Positions 1 through 4,850 are shown, numbered from the stretch's first letter. The stretch is DNA of 5,180 nt from Sphingobacterium thalpophilum (GCA_943328865.2 CALQBR020000127.1:1-5180); one strand, 5' to 3'. Notes: generated by a model from the sequence alone, not told the origin. Program-made: numbers and translations.

Positions 1-322
1 AGAAAATTGTAAAATCGATTGGAATCAATCCGCTCAGCAAATCCACAACCTCATCAGAGGCCTTTCTCCCTACCCAGGTTCTTGGTGCTATTTTAAAGAC
101 AAAGAACAAGAATGGAATGTAAAAATTGATCAAGCGAAAATTCATTTTGAAAAACATCACGAACCTATCGGAAAAGTGATAGCCAGCAAAAAAGAATTAA
201 AAATTGCCGTTAAAGACGGATTTATCGAAATATTGAACTTACAATTTCCAGGAAAGAAAAAAATGAGTACTGCCGAATTATTGAATGGAATTACTTTCTC
301 AGAAAATGCTACGGTTTGTTAA
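1..322 (+). CDS. fmt: Methionyl-tRNA formyltransferase, C-terminal part (5' end outside window)
   Basis: This is the last 106 codons of an ORF open at the left edge; the first complete codon begins at base 2 and TAA is at 320-322. Fmt transfers a formyl group from 10-formyl-tetrahydrofolate to Met-tRNA(fMet) in the cytoplasm, making the initiator for bacterial translation. The visible part is the C-terminal OB-like domain that helps bind the tRNA. It opens with the characteristic stretch RGLSPYPGSW (about fragment residues 19-28), close to the RxLxPxPGAW signature of the family, followed by a basic beta-rich segment with a PGKKKMSTAELLNG-type ending. The N-terminal formyl-transfer domain with its catalytic residues lies outside the window. 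No convincing terminator follows the stop, only a weak AACAA/TTGTT inverted repeat at 363-375. HU downstream has its own promoter. The assignment is firm for the family. Confidence 0.93.
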   Translation, partial: ENCKIDWNQSAQQIHNLIRGLSPYPGSWCYFKDKEQEWNVKIDQAKIHFEKHHEPIGKVIASKKELKIAVKDGFIEILNLQFPGKKKMSTAELLNGITFSENATVC

Positions 323-426
323 GTGGCTAAAACACTGATATTGGCTGAATTTTAAGAAAAACAACAAGTCTTGTTAACAAAAAAAGTAAAGTTATTAACA
401 ATTTAATGAAAAATCCCGAAAAAGAC

Positions 427-456
427 TTGTGCGGCAAGGAATTCCTATTAAATTTG
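427..456 (+). promoter_or_regulatory. Bacteroidetes-type promoter of the HU gene
   Basis: A -33 TTG at 427-429 is separated by 19 nt from TAAATTTG at 449-456, a full match to the Bacteroidetes -7 consensus TAnnTTTG. Transcription would start near 462, giving a leader of roughly 40 nt before ATG 501. The box covers the in-frame GTG at 429, which argues against that longer start for the HU protein. Confidence 0.7.
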
Positions 457-500
457 TTAAGTGTAACGTATTATTTAACCAACAATTAATAACTTTTATT

Positions 501-773
501 ATGAACAAATCAGAATTAATCGATGCTATCGCTGCTGACGCAGGAATCACTAAAGCAGCTGCTAAATTAGCGTTAGAATCATTTTTAGGTAATGTAGGTG
601 GTACTTTGAAAAAAGGAGGAAGAGTATCTCTAGTAGGTTTTGGATCATGGTCGGTATCTGATAGAGCTGCAAGAGACGGAAGAAATCCTCAAACTGGAGC
701 AACAATTAAAATCGCTGCTAAAAAAGTAGTAAAATTTAAAGCTGGAGCAGAATTAGAAACAGCTGTAAACTAA
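501..773 (+). CDS. hup: HU family histone-like DNA-binding protein
   Basis: The product is a 90-residue HU protein, exactly the usual family length. HU dimers bind and bend DNA with little sequence preference and help compact the nucleoid. The N-terminal helical dimerisation part (about 1-40, MNKSELIDAIA...) is followed by GFGSW (46-50). The DNA-binding arm holds DRAAR (54-58) and GRNPQTG (60-66), whose proline (P63) intercalates between base pairs in known HU and IHF structures. Trp50 takes the place of the more common Phe. The ATG at 501 is preferred over an in-frame GTG at 429 because it gives the canonical HU N-terminus and because the GTG lies inside the promoter. There is no Shine-Dalgarno sequence, as is common in Bacteroidetes. 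It is a single-gene unit with its own promoter and a strong terminator at 796-823. HU rather than IHF is inferred from overall similarity. Confidence 0.95.
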   Translation: MNKSELIDAIAADAGITKAAAKLALESFLGNVGGTLKKGGRVSLVGFGSWSVSDRAARDGRNPQTGATIKIAAKKVVKFKAGAELETAVN

Positions 774-795
774 TACTTACTTATCCCTATAAATT

Positions 796-823
796 AAAGC
801 CTTCCAATTGGAAGGCTTTTTTT
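796..823 (+). terminator. Rho-independent terminator of the HU gene
   Basis: A perfect 10-bp stem, AAAGCCTTCC (796-805) and GGAAGGCTTT (810-819), closes a 4-nt AATT loop and runs into seven T residues (817-823). It starts 22 bp after the HU stop codon and separates HU from yqgE. Confidence 0.93.
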
Positions 824-842
824 ATACAATTATCGATTTTTT

Positions 843-874
843 TTGGGGCATCCTATTTTTTTTTGTTAAATTTA
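843..874 (+). promoter_or_regulatory. Possible promoter of yqgE
   Basis: TTG at 843-845 is followed after 21 nt by TAAATTTA at 867-874, which matches TAnnTTTG except for the last base. A start near 880 would leave a leader of only about 12 nt before ATG 892. The call is weak because the spacer is longer than in the other promoters here and T-rich tracts surround it. Confidence 0.35.
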
Positions 875-891
875 ATTAAAAATAGAACAAA

Positions 892-1455
892 ATGATTTCA
901 GAAAAACTAAGAAAAGGCCATTTGCTCATTGCAGAACCTTCCATAATTTGTGACATATCATTTAATAGATCGGTTATTTTATTGGCAGAACACAACAGTA
1001 CTGACGGCTCTATCGGCTTCATTATTAACAAGCCTTTAAAATACACGCTAAACGAACTCATCCCTGATATTCATGCGGATTTCCAAATTTACAATGGCGG
1101 ACCCGTAGAACAGGATAACCTTTATTTTATTCATAATATTCCTAAAATCATCACCAACAGTATCGAGATTTCAAGTGGAATCTATTGGGGCGGTGATTTT
1201 GAAACGACTAAAAACTTAATTAACGAAGGGAAAATTAAAAAAAGTCATATTCGTTTTTTCTTAGGGTATACTGGTTGGGAGGTTAAACAATTAGAACAGG
1301 AGACACAACTCAATTCATGGATAGTGGCTAAAAATCGCTATGAAAAGAAAATCATAGGGCAGTCAACCGCTAATTTCTGGAAAGAAAAAATATTAGAATT
1401 GGGTGGCGATTATATGATTTGGTCAAATTCTCCCGAGAATCCATTGTTAAATTAA
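892..1455 (+). CDS. yqgE: YqgE/AlgH family protein (UPF0301)
   Basis: A 187-residue soluble protein of the YqgE/AlgH family, whose usual length is about 180-190. The conserved blocks are present in order: KGHLLIAEP (8-16), the FxRSVILLAEH block (about 24-34), GSIGFIINKPL (about 39-49), NGGPVEQDNLYFIH (68-81), GIYWGGDF (96-103) and RFFLGYTGWE (about 121-130). There is no signal peptide or membrane segment. The biochemical role of the family is not settled: the AlgH name comes from a link to alginate regulation in Pseudomonas, and no enzyme activity can be read from the sequence. ATG 892 gives the standard N-terminus (M-I-S-x-K-L-xKGxLLIA) and there is no Shine-Dalgarno sequence. It is transcribed alone after the HU terminator. 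Its TAA (1453-1455) overlaps the stop codon of the convergent aminotransferase gene, and no terminator is visible between the two. Confidence 0.93.
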   Translation: MISEKLRKGHLLIAEPSIICDISFNRSVILLAEHNSTDGSIGFIINKPLKYTLNELIPDIHADFQIYNGGPVEQDNLYFIHNIPKIITNSIEISSGIYWGGDFETTKNLINEGKIKKSHIRFFLGYTGWEVKQLEQETQLNSWIVAKNRYEKKIIGQSTANFWKEKILELGGDYMIWSNSPENPLLN

Positions 1456-2291
1456 CCGAGTGTCACTTGAGCATTCAGCTGGATTAAAAGCGATTCTGCT
1501 ACAACACTACCGTATTCTTTTTTACGGTATTTTGTAATGGGCTGAATCCCTTTTATAACATTAGTAATAAATAATTCTTCCGCTTTTTGAAGGTCAAAAG
1601 GCGAAATAGGTTGTTCAAGCACTTCCAAATTTTCGATTTTCTTAGCCAATGACAAGATTTGTTTTCGCATGACCCCATTGAGACATCCTTCAGAAACTGG
1701 TGGCGTAATCAACTTTCCATCCATCACCATAAAAATATTGCCCTGCAAGGCTTCGATTACATTTTTACTGTCATTTAACAGCAAACAATTATCCAATCCA
1801 TTTTCTTTAGCAAAAATACTTCCCGTGATATTAATGATCTTATTGGTCGTTTTAATTGAAGAAAGCAATTGTTTGGCTACATAAAAGTCCTTGTACAAAT
1901 CTACTTCATAGGTGGTTTTATCAATACGATATAAAGCGTTGTCTATCGACACGACTTCTATCAAAAAAGAAACGGCGTTTGTTTTTGGCAAATAATATCC
2001 GCCATCATTCCGATAAACCGTAATTCTTGCTCTAACGGCACCAGAAAGATTATTGCCTTTTAGAGCAACTAAAATTTGCTCTTCAAAATATTCAAGGGTA
2101 AAATTCATTGGGATCTCCATTCGAACCACACGCATGGAAGCCATGAGTCTAAAATAATGATCTTCTACAAAAAGTATCTTGTCAGCAACAATTTTTACCG
2201 TTTCAAAAACGCCGTCCCCGTATAGAAAAGAACGATTGTTTACTAACAAATTATCTGCTGAGGAATGGAGCGTTCCATTAAAATTGATCAT
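1452..2291 (-). CDS. Aminotransferase class IV, 4-amino-4-deoxychorismate lyase (PabC)-like
   Basis: A 279-residue fold-type IV PLP enzyme, the family of branched-chain aminotransferase, D-amino-acid aminotransferase and PabC. Visible signatures are FLYGDGVFET (22-31), HYFRL (45-49), arginines in VRARITVYR (86-94), SSIKTTNKI with Lys147 as the expected Schiff-base lysine, Glu180 and Asn185 in EALQGNIF (180-187) for the PLP ring, and NGVMRK (205-210) near the cofactor phosphate. The KTTNKI, NGVMRK and LFITNVIKGIQPI (240-252) blocks resemble PabC (KTLNRL, NGIMRQ, VFICNALMPVMPV in E. coli from memory) more than branched-chain enzymes. PabC converts aminodeoxychorismate to p-aminobenzoate and pyruvate for folate synthesis. 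Substrate prediction is unreliable in this family, so no symbol is given. The DN at 167-168 replaces the usual DE before the beta strand. It is preceded directly by a hairpin that appears to serve as terminator of the upstream gene, and it has a likely promoter at 2318-2325. Confidence 0.88.
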   Translation of the reverse strand: MINFNGTLHSSADNLLVNNRSFLYGDGVFETVKIVADKILFVEDHYFRLMASMRVVRMEIPMNFTLEYFEEQILVALKGNNLSGAVRARITVYRNDGGYYLPKTNAVSFLIEVVSIDNALYRIDKTTYEVDLYKDFYVAKQLLSSIKTTNKIINITGSIFAKENGLDNCLLLNDSKNVIEALQGNIFMVMDGKLITPPVSEGCLNGVMRKQILSLAKKIENLEVLEQPISPFDLQKAEELFITNVIKGIQPITKYRKKEYGSVVAESLLIQLNAQVTLG

Positions 2292-2318
2292 AAAAAAAGC
2301 CCTAAATTAATTTAGGGC
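2292..2318 (-). terminator. Terminator of the START-like gene, abutting the aminotransferase start codon
   Basis: A perfect 20-bp palindrome at 2299-2318 (GCCCTAAAT - TA - ATTTAGGGC) is followed on the minus strand by seven T residues (2298-2292). It begins 25 bp after the stop of the START-like gene. The T-tract ends on the base just before the ATG of the next gene (2291), so there is no spacer between terminator and start codon. Confidence 0.85.
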
Positions 2319-2347
2319 AAATATAAGTTTTAATAATCAGAAACTAA
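2318..2347 (-). promoter_or_regulatory. Probable aminotransferase promoter overlapping the terminator hairpin
   Basis: On the minus strand TATATTTG (2325-2318) is a full match to the TAnnTTTG -7 box, and its G is the first base of the terminator stem. The expected -33 TTG is poor: TTA at 2347-2345 with a 19-nt spacer. Transcription would start around 2312-2310, inside the palindrome, so the new RNA would carry only part of the hairpin. Confidence 0.5.
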
Positions 2348-2733
2348 ACAGAACCGATGACATGTTTTAAATCCGAAATCTGATTTTCCCAAAGCAATCT
2401 GGCTTCCTCTAAATCATCTTCTTGCGCATAATCGGTGATCATCAACGATACATCTTTGGTAATTTCATCTTCTAAAATGCGAAGTTCAAAATAAAAATCA
2501 GTGTCTTTATTATCCTCATCGATCCATCTGAATTTTACTTTTTCCCCACTTTTCTTTGAAGAAAGTCTTGCTTTTTCTTCGGAACCATCCCAGATAAAAG
2601 TAAAGAATTCACCTCTAGAGTTAACATTATTAGCGAACCATTCTGAAAGTCCAGAAGGGGTTGATATGTATTGATATAGTAGCTGTGGAGAGGAGGTTAA
2701 GGGGAATTCTAATTCGTATCTTATTTTATCCAT
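2344..2733 (-). CDS. START-like domain (SRPBCC superfamily) protein
   Basis: A 129-residue cytoplasmic protein with the pattern of a small START-like/AHSA1-type fold: an opening beta strand (KIRYELEFPL, 3-12), the helix region SSPQLLYQYISTPSGLSEWFA (14-34) with the typical LxxYIxTPxGLxxWFA wording, then beta strands such as FTFIWDGSEEKARL (44-57) and KVKFRWIDED (65-74), and a long C-terminal helix (EEARLLWENQISDLKHVIG, about 109-127). These folds form a cavity for a hydrophobic ligand, but no ligand or enzyme activity can be read here. Bacteroidetes genomes commonly carry one such short protein of unknown role. ATG 2733 is the natural start: it lies 28 nt downstream of a full -7 box and gives a complete first strand. 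It is separated from the aminotransferase by a terminator, so it is probably a single-gene unit. Confidence 0.85.
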   Translation of the reverse strand: MDKIRYELEFPLTSSPQLLYQYISTPSGLSEWFANNVNSRGEFFTFIWDGSEEKARLSSKKSGEKVKFRWIDEDNKDTDFYFELRILEDEITKDVSLMITDYAQEDDLEEARLLWENQISDLKHVIGSV

Positions 2734-2761
2734 GATTGGTTTAATTTTGTTGAAATATAGA

Positions 2762-2791
2762 CAAAAATATAGAATTAAAAAAGCATTTCAA
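2762..2791 (-). promoter_or_regulatory. Promoter of the START-like gene
   Basis: On the minus strand TTG (2791-2789, in a TTTG) is followed after 19 nt by TATTTTTG (2769-2762), a full TAnnTTTG match. The transcript would start near 2756, with a leader of about 23 nt. It points away from the tRNA promoter, with a T-rich tract (2797-2805) between the two -33 boxes. Confidence 0.72.
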
Positions 2792-2818
2792 AAAATATTT
2801 TTTTTATTCATTTAACAT

Positions 2819-2848
2819 TTGCAAAATCTGATTTTAGTGTTATATTTG
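2819..2848 (+). promoter_or_regulatory. Promoter of the tRNA-Met gene
   Basis: TTG at 2819-2821 (in a TTTG) is followed after 19 nt by TATATTTG at 2841-2848, matching the Bacteroidetes consensus at every fixed position. The start would be near 2855, leaving a 5' leader of about 26 nt for RNase P to remove. Confidence 0.75.
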
Positions 2849-2880
2849 CACCCGCATTCAAGGATGTGATAACCTATTTT

Positions 2881-2954
2881 GGCGAGGTAGCTCAGTTGGT
2901 TAGAGCGCAGGATTCATAACCCTGAGGTCACGGGTTCAACTCCCGTCCTCGCTA
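2881..2954 (+). tRNA. tRNA-Met (anticodon CAT), probably elongator
   Basis: A complete 74-nt cloverleaf can be folded by hand. The acceptor stem is GGCGAGG with CCTCGCT (G1 pairs with U72), the D-stem GCTC/GAGC, and the anticodon arm CAGGA-TTCATAA-CCCTG with CAT at 34-36 and an A31-C39 mismatch. The T-arm is ACGGG-TTCAACT-CCCGT and the discriminator is A73. The 3' CCA is not encoded (the gene continues CAG), so it must be added after transcription. An initiator tRNA is unlikely: position 1 pairs with 72, and the three G-C pairs at 29-31/39-41 are absent. A CAT tRNA whose C34 is changed to lysidine would read AUA as isoleucine, and that cannot be excluded by eye. The gene has its own promoter and terminator. 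Confidence 0.93.
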
Positions 2955-2962
2955 CAGAAACG

Positions 2963-2995
2963 AACCCCTAACACACAATGTGTTAGGGGTTTTTT
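2963..2995 (+). terminator. Rho-independent terminator after tRNA-Met
   Basis: A perfect 13-bp stem, AACCCCTAACACA (2963-2975) with TGTGTTAGGGGTT (2979-2991), closes a CAA loop and ends in six T residues (2990-2995). It lies 8 bp after the tRNA. On the opposite strand no T-tract follows, so it should not efficiently stop transcripts from hipT. Confidence 0.93.
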
Positions 2996-3024
2996 AATGG
3001 TTTATTTCTAAATATCTATTTTTT

Positions 3025-3076
3025 GGAGTAAGGAAATGGAGTAAGGAAATGGAGTAAGGAAATAGAGTAAGGAATT
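3025..3076. repeat. Four tandem copies of a 13-bp unit
   Basis: The unit GGAGTAAGGAAAT occurs three times perfectly (3025-3037, 3038-3050, 3051-3063). A fourth copy, AGAGTAAGGAATT (3064-3076), differs at two positions. The array lies in the noncoding spacer between the tRNA terminator and the 3' end of hipT. No ORF runs through it. The rest of the 2996-3175 spacer shows only short AT-rich inverted repeats, such as CCTAATTAGG at 3125-3134. Confidence 0.95.
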
Positions 3077-3175
3077 AACTGTTATCATTAACCCTTTTCA
3101 ATAATAACAGGTCGCAAAAAATCCCCTAATTAGGAGGTTGTAAATTTTAATCAAAAATTTATATGACATTATAAT

Positions 3176-4186
3176 TTACCGAGAACCCTTCAAGTAATTC
3201 AATTTTGTATTATATAAAAGAATATAAGCCCTCTTACTTGATGGATGTAGAAAGGAAAGATTGGTTAGCTCTTCTATCATTTTCTGTTTCTCTAAAAAAG
3301 GAGCTAATAATTTTTCAATCCTACTTTCCATTACCCCTATTCGTTTTCCTAATTCTATAAAATCTATTTTTGACGGATGTAATGATTTTTTATAGTCTTC
3401 ACTTTTATAGTCATCATCAAATAACCCCTTATCTAATGCAAAATCAGTATCGTCAACATGTAATCTTGTGTTGACTAAATCATAAGCAGGACTCAAAACA
3501 TAATCACCCCTAATGGTTTCCAACAAAGAAAAGTTTTTTAGGTGGGCATCTCCATTAGAGATAATATAGTTAAACACAACTACTGAAAAATACTTTTCTA
3601 TTTCCACTCTCCAAGCTGGAACATATTCTTGAATTAATTTCCCTAATGCTTCATAACTATACTCATACTTGAAATTGTACCCCGCATTATCTTTTGATTT
3701 TCCCGCCAATGAAGCAAAATCTTCTTTACCCCATTTTTCACCATTACCCTTTATATCAAATCGTTTGGTTATATAGGCTGGTGTTCCATTCTTAAAGAAC
3801 AACATTGCGTTTTCAGCGGTATTAATTCCAAATACTTGTTTGGCTATTTGCATCGTTAAATGCTCATTTGCCGGTAGCTGGTCAACTTTTTTAAGGTCTC
3901 TTGGAATGGGCTTTAAAATATAGGTTCCTTGTTCTCCCTGATGAGTTAATCGCAATTTGTTTTTATCTAGTATAAAACTTAATTTTTCTTGAACCCCTGA
4001 AATAGAAATCCTTTTGCGGTTTTCCATAAACTGTTCAGCAACATCCTCATCTTTATTGGTAGAATCATACGGTAAAATATGACTCACTTTTTTCCCGTTA
4101 AACAAGTTCCTTATGCAACTCGGACTATAAGTATTAAAACCTTCTGCTAAAGTTCCGGGACAATTGGTTATTTCGTCAATATTCAT
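3176..4186 (-). CDS. hipT: HipT-like serine/threonine kinase toxin (HipA kinase core)
   Basis: A 336-residue HipA-family kinase without the N-terminal domain of two-gene HipA (about 440 residues). E. coli HipT, from memory, has about 335. Such toxins phosphorylate aminoacyl-tRNA synthetases (GltX for HipA, TrpS for E. coli HipT) and halt growth. Visible elements are the ATP-loop motif SISGVQEKLSF (61-71), Lys92 in YILKP as ATP-binding lysine, Glu108 in NEHLTMQIAK, TKRFD (140-144), the catalytic block NGDAHLKNFS (211-220) with Asp213, and the metal-binding SPAYDLVNT (232-240) with Asp236. All key residues are intact, so an active enzyme is expected. Ser61 and Ser63 of the SIS motif correspond to the autophosphorylation sites reported for HipT. 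Its ATG overlaps the hipS stop as ATGA (4186-4183), indicating translational coupling. No good terminator follows the stop. The true substrate is unknown. Confidence 0.9.
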   Translation of the reverse strand: MNIDEITNCPGTLAEGFNTYSPSCIRNLFNGKKVSHILPYDSTNKDEDVAEQFMENRKRISISGVQEKLSFILDKNKLRLTHQGEQGTYILKPIPRDLKKVDQLPANEHLTMQIAKQVFGINTAENAMLFFKNGTPAYITKRFDIKGNGEKWGKEDFASLAGKSKDNAGYNFKYEYSYEALGKLIQEYVPAWRVEIEKYFSVVVFNYIISNGDAHLKNFSLLETIRGDYVLSPAYDLVNTRLHVDDTDFALDKGLFDDDYKSEDYKKSLHPSKIDFIELGKRIGVMESRIEKLLAPFLEKQKMIEELTNLSFLHPSSKRAYILLYNTKLNYLKGSR

Positions 4187-4509
4187 TTTGCAATTGGTTT
4201 TACAGTTATTGCTCCAATGGTATCATATTGAGCAGTCGCCATTAATAATCCAAAATTATCCTCTTCATCAATTTTTAGTTGTATGCTTTGTAATTTCCTA
4301 TTTACCCCTTCACTTAACATATTAAAAAAGAAAGGAAATAAATAATGGCTGGTATATTCTATTTTTGATTTGGGTAAAGTCAAACTTATTGCTGGTTTAG
4401 TGCTATCATTAAAATAACTTTCGTCATATCTAAATATATAACTTTTTCTATTTTCCTCTGAAAGCAAGCCAGCTAAAACTCCGTTGCGGTATATTTTCAT
4501 TACTCTCAT
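4183..4509 (-). CDS. hipS: HipS-like protein, stand-alone HipA N-terminal domain
   Basis: A 108-residue protein equal to the N-terminal subdomain of HipA, here a separate gene. The family pattern is clear: an initial strand pair (VMKIYRNGVLAGLLSE, 3-18), SYIFRYDESYF (23-33), the block LFPFFFNMLSEGVNRKL (57-73), DNFGLLMATAQYDTIGAITVKP (84-105). In the E. coli HipBST system the detached domain is the antitoxin that inhibits HipT, unlike two-gene HipBA where HipB neutralises. By position and size the same role is inferred here. The protein has no tryptophan; in E. coli HipS a tryptophan (recalled as Trp65) after the PEG motif enters the kinase cleft, whereas here SEG is followed by Val69. The first ATG (4509) overlaps the hipB stop as ATGA, favouring it over Met4 (4500). 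Short and cytoplasmic. Confidence 0.86.
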   Translation of the reverse strand: MRVMKIYRNGVLAGLLSEENRKSYIFRYDESYFNDSTKPAISLTLPKSKIEYTSHYLFPFFFNMLSEGVNRKLQSIQLKIDEEDNFGLLMATAQYDTIGAITVKPIAK

Positions 4510-4718
4510 TTAGTAACTTTTTTCACATCTATATTGAGTTCCAATCCTAATACATCCAACAATTTTTGAATAATCTCTAATGATGGATTGCCCTGACCCC
4601 GTTCTAATTTATAAATTGTATTTACACTTATACCCGACAATTCAGAAAGGTGTGATTGTGTTATTTCTAATTCTTTCCTTCTGGTTCGTATGGCTTCTGC
4701 TATCTGATTAACTAACAT
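4506..4718 (-). CDS. hipB: HipB-like XRE family HTH regulator
   Basis: A 70-residue protein that is almost entirely one XRE/Cro-type HTH domain: residues 1-15 form helix 1 (IAEAIRTRRKELE), ITQSHLSELSGIS (19-31) the second helix and turn, VNTIYKLERGQGNPS (32-46) the recognition helix and the usual ERGxxxPS turn, and LEIIQKLLDVLGLEL (47-61) the closing helices. It is shorter than E. coli HipB (about 88 residues) and has almost no C-terminal tail. It should dimerise, bind the three palindromes upstream and repress its own operon; whether it also contacts HipT cannot be told. No other Met occurs in frame before the upstream TAA at 4763-4761, so ATG 4718 is the start. The ATG lies inside operator-like site 1. 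hipB is first in the operon and overlaps hipS by 4 nt. Confidence 0.9.
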   Translation of the reverse strand: MLVNQIAEAIRTRRKELEITQSHLSELSGISVNTIYKLERGQGNPSLEIIQKLLDVLGLELNIDVKKVTK

Positions 4719-4729
4719 TATAATGTGAT
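4712..4729. promoter_or_regulatory. Candidate HipB operator O1, over the hipB start codon
   Basis: The 18-bp segment matches the idealised palindrome ATCACACTATAGTGTGAT (built from sites 2 and 3) at 14 of 18 positions, with a good right half (AATGTGAT). Its core ACATTATAATGT (4715-4726) is a perfect 12-bp palindrome containing the start codon (complement of CAT 4716-4718). Binding here would lie downstream of the likely transcription start and block elongation or initiation. Confidence 0.55.
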
Positions 4730-4748
4730 TTTTATGTAAAAATACTAA

Positions 4749-4779
4749 AAAAAGTATTCTTTAAATACAATTATCACAA
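4749..4779 (-). promoter_or_regulatory. Possible promoter of the hipBST operon
   Basis: On the minus strand TTG (4779-4777) precedes TACTTTTT (4756-4749) by 20 nt; the latter fits TAnnTTTG except for the last base. The start would be near 4742 with a leader of about 24 nt. The -33 box lies within operator O2, so repressor binding would exclude polymerase. An alternative is TTG 4770-4768 with TATTTTTA 4744-4737, but its 23-nt spacer is long. Confidence 0.38.
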
Positions 4780-4790
4780 TATAGTGTGAT
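4773..4790. promoter_or_regulatory. Candidate HipB operator O2, over the likely -33 box
   Basis: ATCACAATATAGTGTGAT has perfect 6-bp arms (ATCACA and TGTGAT) and is symmetric at 16 of 18 positions. It is the most symmetric of the three related sites. Its centre is 61 bp from that of O1. Confidence 0.65.
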
Positions 4791-4832
4791 TTTATATGTT
4801 TATTTTTAAAAAAGAATTGAAATAGACAAAAT

Positions 4833-4850
4833 ATCACACTATAATAGGAT
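4833..4850. promoter_or_regulatory. Candidate HipB operator O3
   Basis: ATCACACTATAATAGGAT matches the ideal palindrome at 15 of 18 positions. The left half ATCACACTA is complete and the right half is degraded (ATAGGAT for GTGTGAT). Its centre is 60 bp from that of O2, so all three sites face the same side of the helix. Confidence 0.55.

Noticed and set aside
371..402. TTGTTAACA and TTATTAACA as DnaA boxes or part of a replication origin
   Set aside because: Each differs from TTATCCACA at two or more positions, there is no cluster, and AT-rich spacers produce such words often.
429..500. 24-codon N-terminal extension of HU from GTG 429
   Set aside because: The extension overlaps the promoter and would fall outside the transcript; HU proteins are about 90 residues and start at the ATG at 501.
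876..1061. 61-codon ORF on the minus strand inside yqgE
   Set aside because: It lies opposite the strongly conserved N-terminal half of YqgE, its translation resembles no family, and it has no promoter. It is a shadow.
1669..1884. 71-codon ORF on the plus strand inside the aminotransferase
   Set aside because: It lies opposite the catalytic Lys147 and NGVMR region of a well-supported gene, with no family resemblance.
3142..3160. AAATTTT/AAAATTT inverted repeat as hipT terminator
   Set aside because: The stem is 7 bp of A-T pairs only and no T-tract follows on the minus strand.
4163..4200. Repeated CAATTGGTT words near the hipS/hipT junction
   Set aside because: Both lie in coding sequence, are short and AT-rich, and have no related flanks; chance is the simplest reading.
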